Below, in pieces: positions 1-5,870 of a stretch of DNA of 8,449 nucleotides. A program made the position numbers and the translations under genes. The notes under the pieces are model-generated. The model was given only the letters and a program-made list of their open reading frames with translations. It did no database searches and was not told the origin of the DNA. The first letter of the stretch is position 1, and the number at the start of each line of letters is the position of its first letter. Origin of the DNA: Desulfobacteraceae bacterium (lineage in GTDB: Bacteria > Desulfobacterota > Syntrophobacteria > BM002); the NCBI GenBank assembly GCA_002899795.1, contig PPDG01000514.1, positions 1-8,449 of the forward strand, given 5' to 3'.

Positions 1-20
1 AGCCTGTCGAAGGGTTTACC
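1..20. repeat. possible fragment of a common intergenic repeat at the window edge
   Basis: The first 14 bases, AGCCTGTCGAAGGG, read in reverse as CCCTTCGACAGGCT. From memory this resembles part of a short palindromic repeat (CCTTCGACAGGCTCA type) that is scattered between genes in many environmental bacterial genomes. Only one edge is visible here, so the identification is tentative. A repeat at this position would also explain why the sequence starts here, because assemblies often break at repeats. Confidence 0.3.
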
Positions 21-38
21 ATTTACTAAAGACAGCAC

Positions 39-770
39 ATGGAAATACTCCAGGAGCTACTCGAGAGTTTAAAGATAGACTTGCCGGTAACCGCCGAGGT
101 TGTCGGATCCCATCTGATTGCAGTGGCAAGCCAACGACTTGGGTTGGCCGCTCATTTACACAGCCAGGGACAGAGCGACGCAGTAGTTTCGGAGCAGGGG
201 GTTGGAACTCTGATAGGGAGGCGCGCTCGTGATCTGGCATATTGGGTTCTCGAGGATCACTGGGTCAGAGCTGGTATCGGCATGGCGGCTCTTAATTCCG
301 TTCTCGAGATTGACTACCAGGCTTTGCTTGAGGTGAACGCCAAGCAAATCATTGCAGAGCGGGCTATCGGTAAGAATCTTATGGTGGTGGGACACTTTCC
401 CTTTATTGGACAATTGCGCTCGAAGGTGCGCAACCTCTGGGTGATGGAGAAAGAACCACGCAGTGGTGACCTGTCTGAGGAGGAGGGCTACCAGGCCTTA
501 GCAGGAGCTGATGTGGTGGCCATTACGGCGAGTTGCCTAATAAACCATACCTTTGACCGAATCATGGCCAACTGTAAACCGGGAAGTTTTAAGATTATGT
601 TAGGTCCTTCGACCCCATTGAGCACCATTTTACTTGATTGCGGTCTTGATGTAATCGGTGGTGCTTTGGTTGAAGAAGAGAGTGTGGTTTTAAGGATGGT
701 GAAGAACGGAGCTGCCTTTCGTCAGTTGAAGGGGGTTCGCACGGTCGTGATGACAAAGGATACCCTGTAG
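39..770 (+). CDS. DUF4213/DUF364 domain protein (putative heavy-metal chelation family)
   Basis: A complete 243-residue protein with the two-part layout of the DUF4213-DUF364 family. The N-terminal part (about 1-95) holds the family-like stretch LIGRRARDLAYWVLED near residue 58 and IGMAALNSVL near 80. The C-terminal Rossmann-like part shows VVGHFPF at about 116-122, a hydrophobic ADVVAITASCLIN strand near 157-169, and GPSTPLS at 189-195, which in the family lines the presumed ligand pocket. The family has been suggested to bind heavy metals or to resemble enolase N-domains, but no reaction is established. ATG 39 is the first start after an in-frame TAA at 27-29, so the gene is intact. The Shine-Dalgarno sequence is weak (AAAGA only). 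There is no signal peptide, so it is probably cytoplasmic. A compound repeat follows directly after the stop. Function unknown; family assignment fairly sure. Confidence 0.85.
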   Translation: MEILQELLESLKIDLPVTAEVVGSHLIAVASQRLGLAAHLHSQGQSDAVVSEQGVGTLIGRRARDLAYWVLEDHWVRAGIGMAALNSVLEIDYQALLEVNAKQIIAERAIGKNLMVVGHFPFIGQLRSKVRNLWVMEKEPRSGDLSEEEGYQALAGADVVAITASCLINHTFDRIMANCKPGSFKIMLGPSTPLSTILLDCGLDVIGGALVEEESVVLRMVKNGAAFRQLKGVRTVVMTKDTL

Positions 771-776
771 AAGTAC

Positions 777-998
777 TAAATCCGAAATTCGAAGCACGAA
801 GCACGAAACAAATCTGAAATTCTCCTTCGGAGTCCCACCCTTCGGGCGGGTTCCCGGTTTGGTCCTTCGGACTCCCCACCTGAAGGTGGAGCCCCGGTGT
901 CAAATTCACCAATGTTCGATAAGAATTAGTGTTTTGGTCATTAGGATTTTGGTAATTTGAATTTGTTTCGGATTTCGATATTCGGGTTTCGAATTTGC
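777..998. repeat. compound palindromic intergenic repeat, copy A
   Basis: This gene-free stretch is almost entirely repeat. Its left end (about 778-815; words AAATCCGAAATTCGAAGCAC and CACGAAACAAAT) is an imperfect inverted match to its right end (about 955-997; GAATTTGTTTCGGATTTCG and TTTCGAATTTG). The whole can therefore fold into one long stem. A second copy of the same family lies at 7361-7501. Copy A differs by carrying a GC-rich cassette of small hairpins at 821-900. The right end reaches the TTG at 995-997, so an upstream TTG start for the next gene would lie inside the repeat. No open reading frame or transposase is present, so this is a non-autonomous element of REP or MITE type. Confidence 0.75.
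821..900. repeat. GC-rich hairpin cassette inside repeat copy A
   Basis: Several short perfect hairpins follow one another: CTCC-TTC-GGAG at 822-832, a CCC-TTC-GGG hairpin around 838-845, TCC-TTC-GGA near 863-871, and CCACC-TGAA-GGTGG at 876-889. The repeated TCCTTCGGA(G/C)T word and TTC loops suggest one unit that was duplicated or assembled. The cassette interrupts the AT-rich palindrome and is absent from copy B, so it looks like a separate element inserted into an older one. Alternatively the cassette is original and copy B has lost it. Confidence 0.6.
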
Positions 999-1018
999 CA
1001 ACGGAGGAACGACGGAGG

Positions 1019-1843
1019 ATGCTAGACCCTGAACAAACTCTCTATGTCTATGAATTAAAGGGAGGAGTGCCACCAGCGTATTTAGATCTGGATGGACTCC
1101 TGGGAGTATGGCCGGAGGCAGATTATACCTATCTGTTTTTTACCAGTCCTGCCGAAGCTATATTGGAATCATTCTTCCAACAGCATCCGGAGTTTAGTCT
1201 CACTCGTCACTACCAGATGCCATATGGGCAATGGCAGCAGCTTGCTGCTCAGGAACCACTTATTATCGACCGCTTCAGTATTATCACCCGGCAGCAGTCG
1301 GTGGAACTGAAGCCGGGTGAGATTTTGCTGTGGATTGATCCAGGTGTCATCTTCGGATCCGGCCTACATCCCACTACTCGGGGTTGCTTACGAGCGCTGT
1401 CCCAGCTCTATGCTGAAGCCAGACCCGTTAGAGTTCTCGATCTGGGGACTGGGACCGGTATACTGGCCATTGCCGCTGCAAAACTCGGAGCCGAGCAGGT
1501 AGAGGCTCTGGATTTGAATCCAATGGCTATTTCCACTGCAGCAGCTAATTGCGAGCGAAACGGGGTTAAAGATGTTGTAAGATTGATTCGGGGAGATGCT
1601 CGCGATCAATTGCCTGAAGCGGAACTTTTATGCGTTAATATACATTTTGACTTCCTTGAGACCTTTTTGGGAAGTTCCGCTGTTTGCCGCTACCGTTGGG
1701 CCATAGTCGGCGGCTTCCTTAAAGAAAAACTCCCCAAGGTTCGAGTTTTACTTCCATCTTGTGCCGTGGTAAAAGAGCCGGTGCTGGAGGAAAAAGGCTG
1801 GATAACGCTCATTGTGGAAATGGAAGCCGCCAGTAAGCAGTAA
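1019..1843 (+). CDS. prmA: PrmA-like SAM-dependent methyltransferase (ribosomal protein L11 methyltransferase family)
   Basis: PrmA trimethylates ribosomal protein L11 using S-adenosylmethionine. This 274-residue protein shows the family landmarks in order: DPGVIFGSGLHPTTRGCLRA at 108-126 (PrmA proteins have DPGxAFGTGxHPTT here), motif I VLDLGTGTGILAI at 139-151, and the acidic SAM-binding strand ALDLNPMA at 163-170 followed by an NCERNG helix end. In place of the usual ANI-type motif it has CVNIHFDFLE near 205-214. The N-terminal substrate-recognition domain looks divergent from typical PrmA, so L11 may not be the substrate. I chose ATG 1019 because GGAGG at 1003-1007 lies 11 bases upstream; the alternative TTG at 995 is inside a repeat. 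E. coli PrmA is about 293 residues. The last codons and the stop fall in a short tandem repeat (AGTAAGC twice). Confidence 0.8.
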   Translation: MLDPEQTLYVYELKGGVPPAYLDLDGLLGVWPEADYTYLFFTSPAEAILESFFQQHPEFSLTRHYQMPYGQWQQLAAQEPLIIDRFSIITRQQSVELKPGEILLWIDPGVIFGSGLHPTTRGCLRALSQLYAEARPVRVLDLGTGTGILAIAAAKLGAEQVEALDLNPMAISTAAANCERNGVKDVVRLIRGDARDQLPEAELLCVNIHFDFLETFLGSSAVCRYRWAIVGGFLKEKLPKVRVLLPSCAVVKEPVLEEKGWITLIVEMEAASKQ

Positions 1844-1900
1844 GCAGAAGACAGAGGTCAGAGATCAAAAGACAGAGGTCAGAGATCAAAGGACAGAGGT
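1832..1900. repeat. tandem repeats joining the methyltransferase and holin-like genes
   Basis: Two small tandem arrays abut. AGTAAGC occurs twice at 1832-1845 and contains the stop codon of the methyltransferase gene. A 21-base unit beginning GACAGAGGTCAGAGATCAAA occurs at 1850-1870 and 1871-1891, followed by a partial third copy (GACAGAGGT) at 1892-1900. The two full units differ only in the last base. The AGAGG of the partial copy (1895-1899) sits 8 bases before the next start codon and serves as its Shine-Dalgarno sequence. Copy number could vary by slippage. Confidence 0.85.
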
Positions 1901-1907
1901 TTAAAGA

Positions 1908-2342
1908 ATGCAAATGAATCACAATGATTTACCAACGAGAGGATCACAGTTGACGGATGCGCAACGCACGGTTATCAGGATCTTGCTAAATGCAGTGGCA
2001 TTGATTCTTACAGCAGGACTGTTTGAGAGCATTTATCTGGAAGGATTCTTCTCAGCAGTTCTGGCTGTGCTGATTCTTGCCTTCATCAACGCCTTCATTA
2101 GGCCAGTTTTGCTGCTCCTTACTCTGCCTATCACCGTGCTGAGTCTGGGGCTGTTCACCTTAGTGATTAATGCCACCCTTTTCAAGCTCACCGCAGCTTT
2201 TGTACCAGGTTTTCATGTGGGCGGATTCTGGAGCGCACTTGGTGGGGCTATCGTCTACAGCGTGCTGACACTGTTCATAACAATCTTCGTGTTCCCCCCA
2301 GCAGGAGGACCGCCTATTACCTTTCATTACCGCAGGTTTTAG
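1908..2342 (+). CDS. small integral membrane protein, YvlD / phage holin family 4 type
   Basis: A 144-residue, very hydrophobic protein with about four membrane segments, near residues 22-42, 47-64, 68-92 and 107-131. The stretch FINAFIRPVLLLLTLPITVL near 60-79, followed by SLGLFTLVINA and a VPGFHVGGFWSALGGA loop, matches the conserved pattern of Pfam Phage_holin_4_2 (YvlD). Members are mostly chromosomal membrane proteins of unknown role; despite the name they are not evidence of phage, and no phage gene is nearby. The family is usually about 110-120 residues; this one has a roughly 20-residue polar N-terminal extension and a proline-rich tail. AGAGG at 1895-1899, inside the tandem repeat, is placed for ATG 1908; ATG 1914 is a possible second start. 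It probably shares a transcript with the methyltransferase gene 64 bases upstream. Confidence 0.8.
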   Translation: MQMNHNDLPTRGSQLTDAQRTVIRILLNAVALILTAGLFESIYLEGFFSAVLAVLILAFINAFIRPVLLLLTLPITVLSLGLFTLVINATLFKLTAAFVPGFHVGGFWSALGGAIVYSVLTLFITIFVFPPAGGPPITFHYRRF

Positions 2343-2353
2343 TATCTCTCTCA

Positions 2354-2400
2354 GAGCTCACAGAGACCTCAAACAAAACTCCGTGAGCTCCCCATTTTTC
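2354..2400 (+). terminator. probable Rho-independent terminator after the holin-like gene
   Basis: GAGCTCAC at 2354-2361 pairs with GTGAGCTC at 2383-2390. The stem extends inward past one mismatch by GAG/CTC (2363-2365 with 2379-2381), leaving a 13-base loop. CCCATTTTTC follows, so there is a T run 4 bases after the stem. It lies 12 bases after the stop codon on the correct strand. The gap before the T run and the long loop make it less than ideal. Confidence 0.55.
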
Positions 2401-2444
2401 AAAACGTTGCATGTTTCATCTGGCACGTATAGCTCAAAGGCTGT

Positions 2445-2505
2445 GTGTGTAGTGCTTGAAAGCCAGAGGAAGCTAGCTTACTCGTGGCCCTCAAGCACTA
2501 CACAC
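2445..2505. repeat. 61-base near-perfect palindrome between convergent genes
   Basis: The outer arms GTGTGTAGTGCTTGA (2445-2459) and TCAAGCACTACACAC (2491-2505) are perfect 15-base inverses. The pairing continues inward after a 2x2 internal loop: GCCA (2462-2465) with TGGC (2485-2488), GAG (2466-2468) with CTC (2481-2483), and then the palindrome AAGCTAGCTT at 2470-2479. In all about 25 base pairs form one rod-like hairpin. No T run follows on either strand, so a terminator is unlikely. There is no coding content. It looks like a mobile palindromic element or a structured site. Confidence 0.8.
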
Positions 2506-2506
2506 T

Positions 2507-2532
2507 AGTCCCGATCGGAATCTATCGGGACT
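2507..2532. repeat. second palindrome directly next to the 61-base one
   Basis: AGTCCCGAT (2507-2515) and ATCGGGACT (2524-2532) are perfect 9-base inverses around an 8-base loop. Only one base separates this hairpin from the larger palindrome on its left. I recall similar TCCCGAT...ATCGGGA hairpins as intergenic repeats in other environmental genomes; in this window there is a single copy. Confidence 0.65.
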
Positions 2533-2587
2533 CCCGCGTTGCGGAACCTTTAAGCGATCACTATCAAGAGGCTCTACAGTTTTTTCG

Positions 2588-2640
2588 GAGTTCTCTGAGT
2601 TCTCTAGCGAGCCCGCAGAGGCGGGTGAGCGGGCGAGAGA
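2588..2640. repeat. 9-bp tandem duplication and GC-rich hairpin near the 3' end of the GDT1-type gene
   Basis: GAGTTCTCT occurs twice in tandem (2588-2596, 2597-2605). Overlapping its right end is a hairpin: TCTCT (2601-2605) with AGAGA (2636-2640), and an inner perfect stem CCCGC (2612-2616) with GCGGG (2621-2625) around loop AGAG. It lies 24 bases beyond the stop of the minus-strand gene at 2664, so it could end that transcript by structure. Read on the minus strand it is followed by an A run, not a T run, so it is not a classical terminator. The rest of 2533-2663 holds nothing I recognise. Confidence 0.5.
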
Positions 2641-2663
2641 TACCTGATTCCTGGGGTCGAGCG

Positions 2664-2933
2664 CTAGCGGGTGATCAGCATGATTGCGCCCATGACGATG
2701 AAGAGAATGCCGCCGACGAGTTTCACTATATGGGGGGGGAAGCACCGGGCGAGAAAGGCACCCAGCAACACAGCCAAAAAAGCGCTGGTAACCAAAGCCA
2801 AAGAGGCACCCAAGAACACGGCCAGCCGTGACTTGCTGTCGGCTGATAGGCAGAGAGCTGCGAATTGAGTTTTGTCCCCTAGCTCTGCCAGAAAGATAAG
2901 GCCGAAAGTGGTCAGAAGTGTTTTAATGTCCAA
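2664..2933 (-). CDS. single-domain UPF0016/GDT1-family membrane protein (putative Mn2+/Ca2+ transporter)
   Basis: An 89-residue membrane protein with the family signature ExGDKT, here AELGDKTQ at residues 16-23, at the end of the first membrane segment (about 6-26). Two more hydrophobic segments follow near 36-61 and 69-87. The family (TMEM165, Gdt1, bacterial MneA) exports or exchanges Mn2+ or Ca2+; the acidic Glu and Asp of the signature bind the cation. Most members have two inverted copies of the domain; this one has a single copy, so two subunits, or a partner encoded elsewhere, would be needed. The stop is clean, and nothing in frame downstream suggests a lost second half. The start is TTG (2931-2933) with a strong AGGAGG Shine-Dalgarno sequence at 2939-2944, 5 bases away. 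It lies 80 bases after the porin on the same strand. Confidence 0.85.
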   Translation of the reverse strand: MDIKTLLTTFGLIFLAELGDKTQFAALCLSADSKSRLAVFLGASLALVTSAFLAVLLGAFLARCFPPHIVKLVGGILFIVMGAIMLITR

Positions 2934-3013
2934 TTTACCCTCCTAAAGGACTTCCTGCTATAAAAACCTTCCAGGAAATAGGTTCTAAACGTAATCCTAT
3001 CGTGTTGTCTGGT

Positions 3014-4243
3014 TTAGTAAGACACATAAAAGCCGATAAGAAAGCTGTCGATGTTTTTATCGGCAGTACCACCGATGTTCTCATCAGCCCTGAATTGCTC
3101 GAATCCCACCTTTATATTGGCGTTATGCCCCTTGATGAAATAGTTAACTCCAACCCGCCAAGCGGACCAGCTTCCCACATCATCGGAGGCATCGCTGTCC
3201 CAACGCTCAAAGAGGGCCCAAGGTTGGAGATTCAGGCTCTCGAGGTAGTATCCGCTTTGAACATAGAACCCTTCCCCCTCGGTCTCTTTGGCATTTTTCG
3301 GAAGACCAGAGGCTGAGTCTCGAAGAGCGGTGGAGTCTTCAAGATCCAAATTACTATAACCTGCCTCGAAGGTTGTGCTACCTGGACCAACAGGAATGTC
3401 CGCGAAAGCATCGATGGAGTAGTAGAGATAGTTTATGTTGTCATCCGTAACTGCATCGCGAGCAATTCTCTGCTGATGATCAATGGAGGCGCCGATGGCT
3501 ACAGTCTTTTTTGCTCCTAGATAAGTGGAGAGATTGTAGTAGCCCGGTTCGGGCTCGAAAAAGTTCAATTGCACCCGGGCGGTGACCCGCTCTTTGTCCT
3601 CAGAATTGTTCATAAATTGGATGCCGGTGTAACCGCCCACATAGTACTTGGCATGAAATGTCTCGGTAAAAGATGTGGAGCCGAACAAAGTTGCCCCAAT
3701 ATCACGGTTTACATTACCATCCCCGCTGAGATCCAAGTTGCCATCTTCAAAGGCGGCGGTGTTGAATACTGCACCACCGTTTAGGCCCCAGGTGAGATTA
3801 TAGTCGGTGATGCCTGGATGATCGATGGCCATCATGGCGGCAGAGCTGGTTAGGTGTTGCCGGCCAGCAGGCGCCATGTGCGCCCCCATGATGATTTGTG
3901 CTTGGTCAAGCAAATGGAGATTGATAAAACCGTCGATCACTTTTGCATCTCCAACGCTTCCGTCCTCTTCTGAGTCTGACCCCACCTGGATGAAGAACTT
4001 GACCCATTTAGTGACACCACCCCCAAGTCGGATTCGGGCCCGACGAAGAAGAAATTTCTCCTCGTGATCGTTTTCTGCATCCGCCTGAGAATTGGTGCTG
4101 CTGAGAAACTGGGTCTGGAGCCTGAAGCCTAGCTCCAAGTTGGAATCTTCGTCAATTTCTAACTTGACTCCGGCCCACGAAGCAGAAGGCCAAATCAAAA
4201 GGACTCCAACCAGTACAGCGGTCAACACGGCTATCTTCCGCAT
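3014..4243 (-). CDS. outer-membrane porin, phosphate-selective porin O/P type
   Basis: A 409-residue protein with an N-terminal signal peptide: MRK, a hydrophobic core near 4-18, and a likely cleavage after SWA at residue 24. The mature part has the features of the OprO/OprP porin family (Porin_O_P): FLLRRARIRLGG near 64-75, then alternating polar and hydrophobic strands (WVKFFIQVG, VIDGFINLHLLDQAQIIMG) and a PAGRQHLTSS segment where the family has a P-x-x-R/E-x-L-T-S motif. Asp/Asn-rich loops separate the strands. It ends in tyrosine (IGFYVSY), the usual signal for outer-membrane insertion. The substrate is not predictable; family members carry phosphate or other anions, and no Pho box was seen. 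I chose ATG 4241-4243 because AGGAG (4249-4253) lies 5 bases away; the GTG one codon upstream would be too close. It may be co-transcribed with the GDT1-type gene. Confidence 0.85.
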   Translation of the reverse strand: MRKIAVLTAVLVGVLLIWPSASWAGVKLEIDEDSNLELGFRLQTQFLSSTNSQADAENDHEEKFLLRRARIRLGGGVTKWVKFFIQVGSDSEEDGSVGDAKVIDGFINLHLLDQAQIIMGAHMAPAGRQHLTSSAAMMAIDHPGITDYNLTWGLNGGAVFNTAAFEDGNLDLSGDGNVNRDIGATLFGSTSFTETFHAKYYVGGYTGIQFMNNSEDKERVTARVQLNFFEPEPGYYNLSTYLGAKKTVAIGASIDHQQRIARDAVTDDNINYLYYSIDAFADIPVGPGSTTFEAGYSNLDLEDSTALRDSASGLPKNAKETEGEGFYVQSGYYLESLNLQPWALFERWDSDASDDVGSWSAWRVGVNYFIKGHNANIKVGFEQFRADENIGGTADKNIDSFLIGFYVSY

Positions 4244-4606
4244 CACAACTCCTATTTCTGCATTCCATAATCGACACAGGAGGTCTTATACGTGATTTTA
4301 GTCCAAATGAAGGTTCACCTACTAATACAACTACATCGATTTCGAGTAATGACCGGCATATGACCACTACCAAAGCTACATCGATAGCACAAGATATGTG
4401 TGCGAGCAAGGCAAGAAGTAAATAGGATACCTCATTTAAATCAGACTGATCAATGGGGCCAGGTACATATCCACGAGTCAGTATGATAAAATTCATCCGA
4501 ATCTAGGGAATCTGGTTTTTTCCGGCATAGCGGGATCTTCTATGGGCCTGGATTCTTTACTTCTTATCCTTAGAAAGAGCCGGCGGAAAAGCAACAGAGG
4601 AGAGGA
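4244..4606. promoter_or_regulatory. divergent regulatory region between porin and radical SAM gene, with a 10-bp direct repeat
   Basis: These 363 bases separate two divergently transcribed genes and must hold both promoters. I found no confident -35/-10 pair on either strand. The one clear pattern is CTACATCGAT at 4331-4340 and again at 4376-4385, exactly 45 bases apart, in the same orientation. Each copy contains the palindrome ATCGAT. They lie 88 and 133 bases upstream of the porin start and could be binding sites for a regulator. The region is richer in A+T than the genes. Short open frames here are accidental: none has a ribosome binding site or family resemblance. Confidence 0.4.
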
Positions 4607-5743
4607 ATGATAGAACAAGGTCCCATAAGACCCCCAAGTGAAAGCAAGAGTCTGCTTCTGAGGCTGACACGTAACTGTCCATGGAACAAGTGCCTGTTTT
4701 GTCCAGTATACAAAGAAACTGCCTTCTCTCGCAGATCCGTAGCCGAAATAAAAAGCGAAATCGATGAAATCGGTGAGATTATTGAGGATATTCAGAGGAT
4801 TTCGAAGAAACTTGGCTTCGGGGGGAAGATTACAGGAACAGTGATTTCCCATATCTATCCTAGTAGAGATCACGCTCTTATCTATCGCCAGATAGCTCAC
4901 TGGTTATACTTCGGAGAAGGAAGCGTTTTTCTGCAGGATGCCAACAGCCTGATTATGAGGCCTGAGGATCTGGCAGAGATTCTTCATTATTTGCGTGAGA
5001 CAATTCCCGGAATCCGTAGGATAACCAGCTACGCTCGGTCCAGAACCTTGGCCCGGCGGACTTTGGAGCAGATGGTGATGCTGCGCGAGGCGGGTCTGGA
5101 CCGCATACATATCGGCATGGAGAGCGGTTATGATCCCGTGCTGAGTTTTATGCAAAAAGGGAGTACGGCGGCGGAACACGTCAAGGCGGGTTGTCTTGTT
5201 AAAGAGGCCTCCATCTCCCTGTCGGAGTACGTCATGCCAGGCCTTGGGGGGAAACTCTGGTGGCGGGAGCATGCCTTGGCTACAGCAGACGTGCTGAACC
5301 AGATCAATGCTGATTATATCAGGCTCCGCTCTCTGCGGGTTCCCGCGTCTGCTCCTCTTTCCGAGAAAATTGAAACCGGCGAGATGGAACTCCTCGACGA
5401 TGACGGCGTAGTGCGAGAGATCCGTCTTTTCATAGAACATCTGGATGGTATCACCTCAACGGTCGCTTCGGATCACATCATGAACCTGCTGGAAGAGATA
5501 TCTGGAACTTTGCCAGACGACAAAGAGAAGATGTTGTCTGTGGCCGATCGCTACTTGGCCCTGCCAGAAAGGGAACGACTCATTTACAAAGTGGGAAGAT
5601 GGGGAGGAGCGTACAGGAGTTTGGACGACCTGGAAGACTCTGTTCTTCGAGCCAAGATTGAGAAGGTGATGCATCAATGGAATCTGGAGGCAACTGGACA
5701 AGTGGATGAGATGATTAAAGAAATGGCCGATCAGTATATTTGA
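4607..5743 (+). CDS. radical SAM protein with CX4CX2C iron-sulphur motif (COG1032-like), function unknown
   Basis: A 378-residue protein. Near the N-terminus, TRNCPWNKCLFCPVYK (21-36) places three cysteines (C24, C29, C32) to bind the [4Fe-4S] cluster that cleaves S-adenosylmethionine. The spacing is CX4CX2C rather than the usual CX3CX2C; I recall the same CPWNxCxFC form in a COG1032-like group of radical SAM proteins. Further barrel landmarks are FLQDANSLIM (108-117), RITSYARSR (138-146), DRIHIGMESGYD (165-176), MPGLGGK (210-216) and LRSLRVPASAPL (240-251). About 70 residues lie between the cluster loop and the second strand, and the last 110 residues are helical and specific to the subgroup. 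There is no B12-binding domain and no third cluster motif. The start is supported by GAGGAG at 4597-4602. No substrate can be named, and no neighbour on its strand suggests one. Confidence 0.85.
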   Translation: MIEQGPIRPPSESKSLLLRLTRNCPWNKCLFCPVYKETAFSRRSVAEIKSEIDEIGEIIEDIQRISKKLGFGGKITGTVISHIYPSRDHALIYRQIAHWLYFGEGSVFLQDANSLIMRPEDLAEILHYLRETIPGIRRITSYARSRTLARRTLEQMVMLREAGLDRIHIGMESGYDPVLSFMQKGSTAAEHVKAGCLVKEASISLSEYVMPGLGGKLWWREHALATADVLNQINADYIRLRSLRVPASAPLSEKIETGEMELLDDDGVVREIRLFIEHLDGITSTVASDHIMNLLEEISGTLPDDKEKMLSVADRYLALPERERLIYKVGRWGGAYRSLDDLEDSVLRAKIEKVMHQWNLEATGQVDEMIKEMADQYI

Positions 5744-5765
5744 CCGCAAGCTTCTCGCCTTGCGG
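5744..5765 (+). terminator. hairpin directly after the radical SAM gene, possible terminator
   Basis: CCGCAAG (5744-5750) and CTTGCGG (5759-5765) are perfect inverses around an 8-base loop, beginning at the base after the TGA stop. No T run follows (the next bases are AGGAGGGCGGG), so it may protect the 3' end or act with Rho rather than terminate by itself. Confidence 0.4.
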
Positions 5766-5780
5766 AGGAGGGCGGGATGT

Positions 5781-5847
5781 CGGGCGAGACGGGAAGTCTG
5801 GTAGGGGAAGGATCAAATCATTCTCGTTTTGCCAGTCTCGCTCGTCT
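5781..5847. repeat. imperfect inverted repeat downstream of the radical SAM gene
   Basis: CGGGCGAGACGGG (5781-5793) and CCAGTCTCGCTCG (about 5832-5844) are inverses at 11 of 13 positions, with GCGAGAC/GTCTCGC perfect. The loop is about 38 bases. It could be the basal stem of a structured RNA that ends just before the riboswitch-like segment. It could also be an unrelated repeat. Confidence 0.4.
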
Positions 5848-5870
5848 CACTTGAAATGCGCTTTGCGAAC

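Noticed and set aside
777..998. Repeated short palindromes as a CRISPR array
   Set aside because: There are no regularly spaced identical repeats with unique spacers, and no cas gene is present.
1908..2342. Holin-like protein as a sign of a prophage
   Set aside because: This family is mostly chromosomal membrane proteins, and no endolysin, tail, capsid or integrase gene is present.
2421..2435. TGGCAC followed by GC, resembling a sigma-54 promoter
   Set aside because: The GG to GC distance is 10 bases instead of 12, and no gene lies downstream on the plus strand.
2484..2831. Open frame of 115 codons on the plus strand
   Set aside because: It runs through palindromes and antisense to the GDT1-type gene, is low in complexity, and has no family resemblance.
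4152..4900. Minus-strand open frames across the porin-radical SAM intergenic region
   Set aside because: They overlap both real genes in antisense or shifted frame, lack ribosome binding sites and have no recognisable motif.
4904..5440. Open frame of 178 codons on the minus strand
   Set aside because: It lies wholly antisense to the well-supported radical SAM gene and shows no domain or ribosome binding site.
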